Origin: Achatina immaculata
Taxonomy: Eukaryota > Mollusca > Gastropoda > Stylommatophora > Achatinidae
Length of the DNA: 64,000 nucleotides
Direction of reading: 5' to 3'
Assembly (NCBI GenBank): GCA_009760885.1
Contig: CM019696.1
Span: 46,942,017 to 47,006,016 of the forward strand
Part shown: positions 22,776-33,549 of the stretch, one piece after another
Numbering within the stretch: the first letter of the stretch is position 1
How the letters are laid out: each line of letters begins with the position of its first letter
The notes under the pieces: generated by a model
Databases searched by the model: none
What the model saw: the letters and a program-made list of their open reading frames with translations, nothing else
What the model was told of the DNA's origin: nothing
Made by a program: the position numbers and the translations under genes

Positions 22776-22882
22776 TCGTCATTGCACCCGTTAATCATTT
22801 AGGTTTAAAAATATGCACACAAAAAAAGTAATTGCTACTATACGGTTTAAATCCATCTTCTTTTACGAGATTCAAATTGTTA

Positions 22883-23168
22883 TTCATTCATTCATTTGCA
22901 TGTTACTTGAGGAACTTTGCCTCTCCAACAGCTCTCCTGTAGGCCTCTCTGTTGTGAGCAAGATGGGCTGATGCATCCATTTGCAGATCGTCAACGATGT
23001 CTTGCAGCCATCTTCGTTTTGGTCTTCCTCTCTTTCTTTTTCCCATTGTGTATCCTTCCAATACGGTCTTCTCTAAATTATCTTGACGTTTAATGTGTCC
23101 AAAATATTTAAGTTTTCTCTCTTTAATCAAATTGTGAACTACTGATAAATTATATAAAACATACACAA
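22883..23168 (-). pseudogene. L-B LINE, C-terminal end
   Basis: The minus strand reads ERKLKYFGHIKRQDNLEK, GKRKRGRPKRRWLQDIVDD, QMDASAHLAHNREAYRRA. It is the end of an L-B reverse transcriptase ORF, 5'-truncated just after the GHIKR motif. The 3' end has an (AATG)n tail at about 22883-22895. Confidence 0.82.
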
Positions 23169-23204
23169 TATAATATTAAACACACGAAGAGGTCCTCGTA
23201 GAAG

Positions 23205-23495
23205 TTTCTGAATAATAGAAACTAGATAAATTTCTTGGACATGTCATGGGAAGACAGAGAACTTGGACATGTCATAAGAAGACAGAAGGTGGAGAACTTG
23301 GACATGTCATGGGAAGACAGAAGTTAGAGAACTTGGACATGTCATTGGAAGACAGAAGTTAGAGAACTTGGACATGTCATGGGAAGACAGAGAACTTGGA
23401 CATGTCATGGGAAGACAGATGTTAGAGAACTTGGACATGTCATGGGAAGACAGAAGTTAGAGAACTTGGCAGTGACCGGAAAATTCATGAGGATG
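23205..23495 (+). repeat. 35-bp minisatellite built from a LINE coding segment
   Basis: About eight units of CTTGGACATGTCATGGGAAG + ACAGAAGTTAGAGAA, some lacking a few bases. The unit translates as LGHVMGRQKLEN and the last unit runs on as RQKLENLAVTGKF. That is the GHVMR/ENLAVTGK region found near the C-terminus of many LINE ORFs. So the array appears to come from a LINE fragment. The 35-bp unit breaks the frame, so nothing is encoded. Confidence 0.75.
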
Positions 23496-24311
23496 ATTGA
23501 TTGATTGATTGATCTTTATTTCAAAAGGGTTAAGAATTGGGCACGCAGGCCCGTCTGACATTCTGCCCTTTATCATACATCTTTCACTCTACTCCAGACA
23601 TTCTACAAATATGCTGTTCATATAACAAACATAACTAACATTGAAGCTGAGAGACATAAAATAAAATATAACATTTACGTTTCGCTCTTAAACATTCACT
23701 CAGTACAGAAGTAACTACATACATTATAAATGACTATCTACTAAACAAAATTTTCGGGACTATTCAGAAAACATTTAATTGTATTCGATGTCTGTAAGAG
23801 CAGCTTAAGGTAACTTTTAAGTTTTATAATTCATGAAGGCATGTAGTCGACATCAAATAGATATTGGGAAAGCTTGTAGTTGTAGGAAGGAGTATACTTT
23901 ATATTTTTTATATAGGATAGGAGGGTATTCCAAAGATGAGCAGCAGAATAACTAAAGCTTTTCTTGTAAAGATCAAGTCTAGGTTTTGGAAGACATATGT
24001 TGTTCAAGCGTTGGCTGCACTTTGGGTTAAATTTAAACAAGTTCCATAGATAAGGCGGGGCATGCCGTGAAAGAATCTGATGTACTAACTTGGCTTTGTT
24101 GAAGAGGAACCTGTTCTTAAGGGGTAGTATTTTGATACGTTTGTGATGATTAGTTGTTTGTGCTTGATCTTTGTCACTAATAAGCTTTACTGCTCGCTTT
24201 TGGAGAGAGCAAAGCCTCTTTGTATTTGACACTGAGCAACCATCCCAAACTGTTGAGCAATAGTCTAAATGTGTTTGTATATGAGCTATGTAGTATGTCT
24301 TCCTAGTGTCT
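23496..24311 (-). pseudogene. L-A LINE, C-terminal ORF and 3' UTR
   Basis: Best preserved C-terminal L-A piece. The minus-strand frame (24311 to 23834) reads YIAHIQTHLDYCSTVWDGCS, KRLCSLQKRAVKLISDKDQA and ends VDYMPS. This is the region after the RT catalytic core in jockey/CR1-like ORFs, and no stop interrupts it. The 3' UTR follows, with CATTCTGCCCTTTATCATAC (plus strand), and ends in a (GATT)n tail near 23500. The 51 codons upstream of TRKTYY in the same frame do not belong to L-A. Confidence 0.85.
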
Positions 24312-24475
24312 AGAAAGAGAGGAAGGCCAAAATTTAAAAAAACAAATCTCAGTGGACTGACCAGGTGACATGAAAGAAAAGAAAATGACTGAAAACAACA
24401 AGGATCGCAGAACGTGTAGTTACATGTTCGCCAAAAGCTAGTCACCAAGGCTAATAGTAATAATAATAATATATG
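24312..24475 (+). pseudogene. L-J LINE, 3' terminal fragment
   Basis: Starts with ERGRPKFKKTNLSG and, in another frame, MKEKKMTENNKDRRT. This resembles the RGRPK...DRRTW end of LINE ORFs. It ends with an (ATA)n-like tail (AATAATAATAATAAT). Short and frameshifted. Confidence 0.5.
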
Positions 24476-24539
24476 AGCATCATGTTATTTCCTGACATAA
24501 ACATGGAAGGTGCGTTTATTATACACTTGTTTGTGTGGG

Positions 24540-24935
24540 GTCTAGACTTTGGTCTGCTGGTATAAGAACTAAAACTGGACTTTGATCTGTTAGTAAAGGA
24601 GCTAAAACTAGATTTGGTCTGCTGGTATAAGAGCTAAAACTGGACTTTGGTCTGCTGGTATAAGAGCTAAAACTGGACTTTGGTCTGCTGGTATAAGAGC
24701 TAAAACTAAATTTTGGTCTGCTGGTATAAGAGCTAAAACTATACTTTAGTCTGTTAGTATGAGAGCTAAAACTAGACTTTGGTCTGTTAGTATAAGAGCT
24801 AAAACTATATTTTGGTCTGTTAGTAAAGGAGCTAAAACTAGATTTTGGTCTGCTGGTATAATAGCTAAAACTAGACTTTTGTCGTTAGTATAAGAGCTAA
24901 AACTAGACTTTGGTCTGTTAGAATAAGAGCTAAGT
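24540..24935. repeat. 33-bp minisatellite
   Basis: About 12 units of GGACTTTGGTCTGCTGGTAT + AAGAGCTAAAACT. Confidence 0.93.
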
Positions 24936-24949
24936 AAGCGAGGAAGTTA

Positions 24950-25310
24950 AAATCAGAGTACAGATAGGAATAAAATACACTTTGCCTTGCAACACCTGTT
25001 AAAATCCAAACTCTTGTCCCAAAAGACCAAAATAACAATCTACAAAACTATAATAAGACAAGCCGCCATGTATGGATCAGAAACATGGAGTACGACAAAG
25101 AAAGATGAACAACAATTGTAGATCTTTGAGAACAAGATCCTAAGAAGAATCCTTGGGCCGATAAAGGATAACAACAGTGGAGAATAGAGAGCTAGAAAGA
25201 ACACTGAACTGAACAGCTTATTTAAATCCCAACGAATTATAAATGTCTTGAAACTGAACAGACTACGCTGGCTGGGGCATGTAGACATAAGGAGACATTT
25301 TTTATGAGGA
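24950..25310 (+). pseudogene. L-F LINE, C-terminal RT-ORF fragment
   Basis: The plus strand reads SQKTKITIYKTIIRQAAMYG, then SETWSTTKKDEQQL, a stop, FENKILRRILGPIKDN, and VLKLNRLRWLGHVDIRR. This order (YGSETW, FENKILR, RLRWLGHV) is typical of the thumb and C-terminal part of LINE reverse transcriptases. Both ends are missing and it has stops. Confidence 0.78.
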
Positions 25311-25434
25311 AGCAGCTTCGATTCCCTGCGCTACACTTTGCTCTCTAAGTAGGCTACAAGAGGTTTCAAACGGTAAGTGCTTCAAAACTGGACACACATA
25401 ATCTTGTAGGCCTTTAGAAGATGAAAGTAAATAA

Positions 25435-25515
25435 AGAAAAGAAAACAAGTTTATTTTCGAAGAGTGAAGAATTGGATACCCAGGCCCGTCTAACATTCTG
25501 TCCTTCACGACTCAA
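25435..25515 (-). mobile_element. L-A LINE, 3' UTR fragment
   Basis: Plus strand: AAGAATTGGATACCCAGGCC and TAACATTCTGTCCTTCACGA, matching the L-A 3' end; about 80 bases. Confidence 0.6.
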
Positions 25516-25564
25516 CGTTCATTCGAACTCAGTCGTTCAACATTAATTTAGTACTAACATCACG

Positions 25565-28500
25565 TATTAGTACTGACACACATCAGTCTTCCGGTGTGAC
25601 GTGAAAAATGGCGGACGTTTATTTAACTCGCTCGCCGGCATGCAGAAATCAGCGGAATTCCGCTTGATCTGTTACACATCCTGCAACGGGAGTTGAGCAT
25701 AAGGCTAGCAACCTTATCCTGGGACCTATCTAGAGGTGACTCTAGATGGGAAAAAAACTTCGTTATGGAAACTCTCAAAGAAACCAACCGAGCATCGGGG
25801 ATGCCAACTCCGAGGAGCTCATTCGTCGGCCCTAAACATATGACAAAGATTGGATTTTGGAATGTGAGAACGATGGAAGCGCCAACAAAAACTACTTAGG
25901 TCATCAAAGAAATGGAGAGATACCACCTAGACATACTGGGCATTAGTGAAATGCAATGGCCAGAAGCAGGTAAAAGATCGGCGGAAAACGGTAAGTTAAT
26001 AATACATTCAGGCAGAGACGACGGGAAACTTAAAAAAGGGGTAGGTATAATTATGTCAAACGTAGCAGCAAAGAGCCTTATAGAAATAGAACCAGTGAAC
26101 AGTCGTATAATAAGATCACGATACAACCTAAGACACGGAAGAATGACAATAATACAGTGTTATGCACCAAGGAACGGCGCAAATGATTAGGTGAAAGACG
26201 ATTTATATCACCAACTACAACAAATCATTAACAAGGTCCCTAAACACGACATCCTAATTGCTATGGGGGACTTCAATGCTAAGGTAGGGAAAGATAACAC
26301 CGACGTTTAAAAAGTAATGGGAAAAGAAGGAACTGACATGGTAAATCAGAACGATGAAAGATTAATTGAAATATGTCTAACAGAGGGCATGGTCATTGGA
26401 GGCACAATATTTCCACACAAAGAGAATCATAAAACAACGTGGTTGTCTCCAGATGATAGAACTAGAAACCAGCTAGATCATTTTTGTATTAGAAAGCAAT
26501 ACAGAACATCCCTGATAGATGTAAGAGCATATAGGGGTGCAGATGTCAACTGTGATCACAATTTGTGGATAAGGAAAATAAAACTAAAACTGAAAAGCCA
26601 ACACAAGAAATCAATATACAGAAAGATAAACAGCCACAGCCTACAAGAAGAGAATACTAACAGTAATTTCAATCAGGAACTTGCCAATCATTCCACAACA
26701 CTCAGTGAAGTAGAGGAGACAGGTATAGATGAATTATGGAATTCTTATAGCACAGCCATAACCACAGCAGCAAAAGCAAGCGCTGGACTGAAAAAAACCA
26801 AATAGCAAAGAATAGATATCAGAAAACACATGGAAATACATACATGAAAGACTAGCAGCCAAATTAGACATGATGAATGTAAAAATAGACCTTGGAAAAG
26901 ATCTGGCGAAAGCAACATACAAAGAAATAGACAAGAAAGTAAAAAGTTCAGCTAGAAGGGATAAAAGAGAATACATAGACAATATGGCGAAAGAGGCAGA
27001 GAAAGCAGTAAAAACAGGAGACAAGGAAACTTTATATAACATACAAAAGAGGCTAACAGGTACTATTACATCTAAAGAAAGATCAATCCTTAGCAAAACT
27101 GGAACCCTATTAACATCAAGTAAAGACCAAAAGCAAAGATGGGCTGAACACTTCCAAGAAACATTTAATCCACCACACCCAAAAGAATTGTTAAACCTTG
27201 AAACCGACTTACCAGCCACACAACTAAATGTCAACCTAGATGAAATTACATTGCATGAAATTGAAACAGCAGTGAATTTAATGGTTAACAACAAAGTTGC
27301 TGGTGAAAATGAAATAACACCCGAAATGTTAAAAGCTATCAATAGTTACAACATGAGACAACTACAGAGAATGTTTAATAATATTTGGAAAGAAGAAAAG
27401 GTCCCTTCCAAAAGTAAAAAAAGGAATCATTGTTAAAATACCTAAAAAGGCAACCTTAGTGACTGTAACAATTGGAGAGGAATAACCTTAGTACTAGTTG
27501 TGTCAAAAGTATTTTCCAAGGTCATTTTGATTAGATTTAAAGATATAGTGGATACAGCAATGAGAGAAGAACAAGCAGAATTTCGAAAAGGGAGAAGCTG
27601 TCTCGACCAGATCTTTATTCTAAGAATAATACTTGTAGAACGTATTGAAAAGCAAAAACCATTAACTGAACTTCATAGACTTTAAAAAGCCATTTGATAG
27701 CATACACAGAGATTCATTGTGGAGAATTTTAAATATATATGGAATACTATCTAAAACTGTCAACATCATTAAGGATCTCTATAATGGATATGTTTGTGCA
27801 GTCAAAACAGAAGAAAGGATGAGCGAATGGTTCCAGATTGAAACAGGCGTGAAACAATGATGTATACTGTCTCCTTTCCTTTTTGGAATTACAATAGACT
27901 TCATAATGAAAAAATGCTGCACAAGTAACACAGGTATTGACTGGGTACATGAGACCCAACTAGAAGATCTTAATTTTGATGATGTCATAACTCTTATCAT
28001 TATCAATGTGAATTCCATGCAAGAAAAAACAAATATCCTGTCTTCACCGGCTAGCAAAATAGGACTTGAAATTAACAAGGACACAACAAAAATAATGAAA
28101 CTTCCCATTAATCAAAATGGAAAAATACGAGTAGAAGGGACAGATATTGAAGAAGTCAATCAATTTGCATACCTTGGCAGCTACATAGACCAGGATGGTG
28201 ACACTAGAAAGGAAGTTAGGATCAGAATTGCAAAAGCAGCATCAATCTTCAAGAATCTTGAGAACATATGGAATTCAAAAGTTATAAGCACAAAAACCAA
28301 GTTAAGACTATTCAATTCAAATGTAATATCCACCCTCATTTATGCATGTGAAAGCTGGAAAACAACTAAAGAAATAGAAAAGAAATTAGACTCTTTTGAA
28401 AAAATTTACCTAAGGAAAATACTCGGCAACAAGTGGAACGAATTCAAGAACAATGCAGAGATAAAACAGATAATTGAACAACAACCAGTCTCATGGGTGA

Positions 28501-28764
28501 TCAGGAAAAGGAGATGGACATATGTTGGTCACGTGATGAGAAGAAACGATCAGAGAATTCAAAAACAAGCTATCAAGTAGAACACAACAGGCCGAAGAAA
28601 AAGAAGCAGACCGCGTGAAACTCTAAAGAGGACATTGTTAAGAGAGGTCCAAATAACAGGCATAAAATCCCTTGATGAGGTTGAAAAGATCGTCGAAAAC
28701 AGGAAAAATTGACGAACTACCTTGCGAGTCTATGTGATGTTTAACGGCACGGGAAGGATATAAG
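25565..28764 (+). mobile_element. L-C LINE (RTE type), probably full length
   Basis: AACATCACG occurs at 25556-25564 and again at 28765-28773, a candidate 9-bp target duplication. It would make the element 3200 bp, a normal RTE length. Order: 5' UTR, apurinic-type endonuclease, RT, C-terminal region, short 3' UTR ending GGAAGGATATAAG. Other copies of the family: 43.4-44.0 kb (minus, truncated) and 63.15-63.55 kb (minus, internally deleted). Multiple stops make it inactive. Confidence 0.75.
25693..28722 (+). pseudogene. L-C endonuclease/reverse transcriptase ORF, decayed
   Basis: The endonuclease part (25840-26560) shows KIGFWNVRTM, ILGISEMQW (catalytic-site region), GVGIIMS, GDFNAKVG, and the region RTRNQLDHFCI with AYRGADVNCDHN. 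RT part: VAGENEITPEML, NNWRGITL, EEQAEFRKGRSCLDQIF, the block FIDFKK-FDSI with the first Asp, KQ-stop-CILSPFLFG, and the active-site region LNFDDV. There the usual F-A-D-D has lost its Ala codon and reads F-D-D. The C-terminal part is open for about 220 codons (27906-28580) with YACESW, LRKILGNKW, RRWTYVGHVMRR. At least two frame changes and seven stops. It would have copied its own RNA at a nicked target. Confidence 0.88.
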
Positions 28765-28974
28765 AACATCACGCCAATATTAAAGGTCCCTTAATGAAGC
28801 TGCGTAATACAATGGAAAAGTGTGCTACGGAAGAGACTCTATTACACTGTTCAACACAAGAAACGCAACACTACTGTAGTCGTAACTGGCACCAAATTTC
28901 TAACTTGTATCAACTTTTTATTTTAGGACATTAATGTTTCAATGAAGAAACTTTAAGACTTTAACAATGAAATG

Positions 28975-29324
28975 TTAAAGTAAGAGAACAAATATTGTAG
29001 GATTAAACCTCGAAAAAATCGTAGACAAAGCACTTTAGTGAGACGTAAGAGAAAGAAAAATCACAAGAGAATTACCTGGGATTCGAACACGGACTCCGGT
29101 AGGACGAGCAGCCGTTTAGTTGTTCTCTCGTGGCTAGACGGCTGCTCGTCCTACCGGAGTCCGTGTTCGAATCCCAGGTAATTCTCTTGTGATTTTTCTT
29201 TCTCTTACGTCTCACTAAAGTGCTTTGTCCACGATTTTTTCGAGGTTTAATCCTACAATATTTGTTCTCTTACTTTACCGTACCAAAACCTCGTAGTTTC
29301 CTATTTATAAAAAATTGTTCCTTA
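28975..29324. mobile_element. Palindromic tRNA-derived SINE dimer, copy 1
   Basis: Two inverted arms of about 140 bases (28975-29115 and 29138-29278) are nearly identical; I see only a couple of differences. A short unmatched centre lies near 29116-29137. Each arm read outward contains a pol III A-box-like TGGCTAGACGG (right arm, 29131) and a B-box-like TGTTCGAATCC about 33 bases further on. The arms then end CTCTTACTTTAC. The right side runs on with CGTACCAAAACCTCG. The flanks carry a perfect 13-bp duplication, TAACAATGAAATG (28962-28974 and 29325-29337), which points to target-primed retrotransposition. It sits in the 3' region of the Tc1 element. Confidence 0.85.
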
Positions 29325-30284
29325 TAACAATGAAATGGTGTTCATTAAATTTGGTTTGGACTTTTATTATTTGCTACTGAACCTCCGTTTCAGTAAGATT
29401 TATGGCCTCCTCTGGCCTGTATCAGAGAACGACATCTCCTTGACATGGATCCGATTAGCCGTTGGATCTGTTTTTGTGGGATGGCTGCCCACTCTTCCCG
29501 CAGTGCAAGAGAAAATTGTTGGAGATTGGTTGGCGCCACGTCTATCTGGCGGACTTGTCTGATGAGTTCATCCCATAAGTGTTCTATTGGGTTCATGCCT
29601 AATGACATGGATGGCCACGGAATGGTCTGGACGATGTTGTCAGCGAGAACTGGGTGGTGAGTTGTGCCACATGAGGTCGAGCATTATCCTGCTGAGAAAT
29701 CGACCCTGGTGCAGCCAGAAGTGGAAGGACGTGAGGACGAAGAATTTCAGCAATGTATCGTTGGGCATTCAGGCGGCCTTCTTTTTTGCACCAGGTCACT
29801 TTTTCCCATGAAGGTGATCGTTCCCCACACCCATACACTTCCACCACCATGTGGAGGAGCCTCATCCACGCAGTTCTGGGCGTAGCGCTCATGCGGTAAA
29901 CTCTTCTATAGTGTTGCTGGAACAGAAAGAATGATTCATTACTAAACCAAACCCTTCTCCAATCATTCACAATGGTCCATTGACGATGCTGGTTCGCCCG
30001 CTGCAGTCGGTTCTGGCGATGCCGGTCCGTAAGAACAGGACCTCTGTAGGGTCTTCTAGCCCAAAGACCAGCGTCGTGCAACCAGTTCCTGGCCATTTGA
30101 TCTGAAATTCGACGAGCTGCTGTCATTGACTGGACTGTTGATGACGCAGATGCAAGTCGATTCCTGAGGTGACGCAGCCGTATAATGCGGTCTTCGGCAG
30201 CAGTTGTGACTATGGGTCATCCACTGCGCGACCGGTCTGCAACTGAGCCAGTTTCTTGAAATCGTCTCCAAAGGCGACTAATGG

Positions 30285-30291
<7 letters not shown>

Positions 30292-30328
<37 letters not shown>

Positions 30329-32925
30329 CCTTAAGTGCCCAGGGCACATGGGGCTTCCGCAAGGGTTTTCCACAAATGCCTGTCCTTTGCCTTTTTTTTC
30401 TGCTCTTGCCCAGGTGAGCCCTCTGTTGCTCAACATCCTCTCTGTTGTTCTTCTCCATGTCTCTTTTTGTCTACCCTTACTTTTATTCCCCTGTGGTGTC
30501 CATCTTAGTGCTGTTTTTGGTAGTGAGTTATCAGTCATTCGGAGCACATGTCCCAGCCATCGCCAGCGTCTTTCCTCAATAACTGCTGTCAGTGGCTTCA
30601 TCTGCATCTCTGCCAACAAGATGTTATTTCTTATGGTGTTTGGCCAAAATATTGTTCTAATTCTTCGTAAACATTTAGTCTGGAAAGAATTTAACTTGTT
30701 TTCTATGGTTTTGGTGATTTTCCAGCATTCACTTCCATAGAGTATTACACTTAGAACATTACTCTTAAATATCCTGATTTTCGTATTCATGCTTAGTTTT
30801 TTAGATTTCCATATAGTCTGCAGCACTGGAAAAGCCTGGTTTGCTCTAGTAAGTCTGCTGTTGATGTCCTCTGTACTGTCTCCATTTTCTACTACTTTAC
30901 TGCCAAGGTATACAAATTCATTGATTTCCTCCACTAACTTGCTATCTACTCTGAGTACATTTCTGTTGTTCACATTTTGCTTCACTAACTTTGTCTTTCC
31001 TACGTTGATCTTTAGACCTATGTTGTTTGCATTCTGAGTTAGCTTGTTTATTTTATCTTGCATTTCTTTGTGGCTGCTTGACAGTAGACAAACGTCGTCC
31101 GCAAAGTCAAGGTCCTCCAGCACTGTGTTGAGGGTCCATTGTAATCCTCTGCGATTGTCTGATGTAGCCTCCTTCATTAACCAGTCTACTGGCAAGATAA
31201 ATAATGTTGGTGATAGTACACATTCCTGTTTCACTCCTGTTTGTACCCTAAAGCTGCTGGAGGTATGTTCTCCACAGATAAATTTGCACTGAAAACCCTC
31301 GTATTACATTCACTATCTTATGGGGGAGGCCATGCCATCTTAGTATTTTCCACAGTGCATCTCTGTTGACACTGTCAAAGGCTTTCTCAAAATCTATAAA
31401 CAATGCATATGTTGTGCTATGCCACTCATTTGCCTGTTCTAATATTTGTCTAAGTACAAATATGTGGTCTATGCATGATCTTCCTTTCCTAAATCCTGCC
31501 AGCTCTTTTCAAAGTTTTTCCTCAAGTGCTGGTACAATTCTGTTGATGATTATTCTGCAAAATACTTTGCTGGTGAGTGGCAGGAGGGTAATGCCTCTCC
31601 AGTTCCCGCAATCTCTGAGTTCACCCTTCTTTGGTAGTTTTACTATAAGACCAGTTTTCCACTCCTCTGGAGCTTTTTCTAGATCCCAAATTTGTTGTAG
31701 TATCCGGCAAAGTTGTTTTGGTGTTTCTGTTTCATCTGCTTTCAAGATCTCAGCAGTCACTTCATCTTCACCTGGTGCCCTATCTAATTTTAGCTTCTTT
31801 ATTGCCTCCTTTACTTCACTTATTGTTATTGGTCCTGTATTGATGTTTAGTTCCCTGTTTGCTTCAGGTATGTCTATTGTTTGTGCTGCTTGTGTTCTGT
31901 TTAGTAGGGTGTTAAAGTATTCCTTCTATCTTTCAATTTTTTCTCTTTCTCCACTGACCAGTTGTCCCTTTAGTGTCCTTACTGCACTCTCACATCTTGT
32001 GCTGAAGTTACCTGTCATCTGCTTTGTGATTTTGTATATGGTTTTCATGTCATTTGCATATGCTGCTTTCTCTGCTGCTTCTGCTAAGTTGTCATAGTAT
32101 TGAAGTTTATCTTGACGGCATGATTCCTTCACTTCTTTGTCTTTTTGTGCATAATTACTCAAAGCTTGTTCTTTTAGCCTTTGTGATTTGGTGTTCAGTA
32201 ATTTTTTCTTGATTTCTTTTCTTTGCTCTATCTTTTCCCATGTGGTCTTGCTTATCCATTCCTCTTTTCTCCGTTTCCGATATCCTAGCACCTCTTTTGC
32301 TGTTTCCTGTAGCGTTTTATTGAACTCTAGTATGGACATTTCTGCTTCGTTTTGTAAGACACTGAAGCGGTTCTTAAGTGCTATTGAGAATTCGTTCCTT
32401 GTTTGCTGGTCTTTCAGTTTTCCTGTATCAAAATGTATCTTTCTGTGTTCTCTGATTTTGGCTTTCCTTAATGTTAGTTTTATTTTTGCTGCCAGAAGGT
32501 TGTGATCACTTCCTACATCTGCTCCTTTCCTTGCTCGCACATCTTGTAGTGACCGTTTCCACTTGTTATTTATTAGTATATGATCGATTGATTTGGTTTT
32601 CTGTGGTTTTATCTTGGGACCTCCAAGTCACTTTATGGATGTTTTTATGTTGGAAAATTGTCCCTCCAATGGTCATCATATTTTCTTCACAGAAACTGCA
32701 GTTTTTCTTCATTTTCATTTATTTCTCCGATTCCTTCTTTTCCCATGATTCTTCTTCTATCTTCATTTCCCTCACCTACTTTTGCATTGAAGTCGCCCAA
32801 GATGAGTAGCATATCATGCTTGGGTATTGTTTCTACTGTGGCTTGGAGGCTGTTGTAAAAATCTTCTTTTAATTCCTCTTCAGCTGCTTGTGTTGGTGCA
32901 TAACAAACTATAATAGACAGCTTCG
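30292..32925 (-). mobile_element. L-D LINE (RTE type), 5'-truncated, inside the Tc1 transposase
   Basis: AATGGTGCATCT is at both edges (30280-30291 and 32926-32937), a perfect 12-bp target duplication. The 3' end is at the left with a (GA)n tail, visible as (TC)n at 30288-30325 on the plus strand. The 5' end is truncated inside the endonuclease domain. A 3' fragment of the same family lies at 14.96-15.08 kb. Confidence 0.9.
30327..32925 (-). pseudogene. L-D endonuclease/reverse transcriptase ORF, decayed
   Basis: It begins within the endonuclease: KLSIIVCYAPT, LLILGDFNAKVG (catalytic Asp-Asn motif), RKGADVGSDHNLL. A charged linker follows (32540-31926). RT: LPKKGELRDCGNWRGITLLP, an FDSVNRDAL-type block after a frame change, KQECVLSP, and an intact active-site box LDFADDVCLL at 31093-31123. 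Then YLGSKV, ILYGSECWKI, KCLRRI, ERRWRWLGHVLRM and a basic end. The last 318 codons (31234-30278) are open; the start of this frame is simply the first Met after a frameshift. More intact than L-C, but still broken at about 31240-31510 and 31760-31930. Confidence 0.88.
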
Positions 32926-33341
32926 AATGGTGCATCTAACCACATTAAATTGCCTGGTCACTACACTTTGTGACTGTCCAGTCTGTAAACGTCAAGTGAT
33001 GATGAGTCGTTCTGTAGTGAGATGAGACATACTTGCGCATTGAATTTTCAAATGAATTGATTCAAGGAGCGTCAGTCTTTTATAGGCATTCAATAACATG
33101 GTCAGTGAGCTTTGTGTTCAGTAAGTTTCACGGGATTCTGGTGAATCTGTCATGAGTTATTGTCAAAAATGCTGTTTTGACTAGTGTCGCTTTTCTGTGC
33201 TCATGAATCATCTGCTGAGTACAATTCAGGTCAGCACGTGAAGTTGATATCCAAGTGAAAGTTTCAGGCAATTTGCCCTTGTCTGATCAGCAAACTTCAG
33301 ATTAAATCGCAACATTATATTTGTTGCGTTTTTTTAACACT

Positions 33342-33549
33342 ATATTTCCCAGAAGAAACATCAGAAGCAGACTGCTTATGAAGCTCCACTACCACGTGGA
33401 ACGCTTCGATGCAGAAAAGAAAATGTCTGTACAAACAAAAGAAACGAGTGTAGATTGATTATTGTTGTGGATAGCTTATTTGGCTAATACTGGTCTCAGC
33501 CATGCTTCAGTCAGAAATTAGCTGTCAGCGAGAGGTATATATAGCATAA
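33342..33549. other. Unassigned sequence
   Basis: Short stretch between the Tc1 end and a minisatellite. Nothing seen. Confidence 0.4.

Larger units (their letters stand above)
29390..33030 (-). pseudogene. Tc1-like transposase, split by a LINE
   Basis: The N-terminal part lies at about 33030-32938 (MSHLTTERLII, QTGQSQSVVTRQFNVV) and resumes after the LINE at 30279 with SRLWRRFQETGSVADR, the second DNA-binding helix-turn-helix and hinge. A stretch near 30060-30126 gives SMTAARRISDQMARNWLHDA. Catalytic part: WFSNESFFLF, where the family normally has D in the D-E-S motif (here Asn); QQDNARPHVA, the second Asp; and NPIEHLWDEL at 29575-29600, the Glu of DD34E. The C-terminus runs to 29393. Frameshifts lie near 29600. 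With the first Asp replaced and the ORF split, it is inactive. Confidence 0.88.
28848..33341 (-). mobile_element. Tc1-like DNA transposon with nested insertions
   Basis: Inverted AAACGCAACA (28861-28870) and TGTTGCGTTT (33322-33331), with weaker similarity outward, mark approximate ends; exact termini and the TA duplication are not resolved. The Tc1 transposase lies on the minus strand. Inside the transposon are a palindromic SINE (28975-29324) and an L-D LINE (30292-32925), each with its own target duplication. Without them the element would be about 1.5 kb, a typical Tc1 length. Confidence 0.65.

Noticed and set aside
30278..31234. Host gene with 318 codons
   Set aside because: It is the RT C-terminal part of the L-D LINE with an FADD box, flanked by a 12-bp target duplication.
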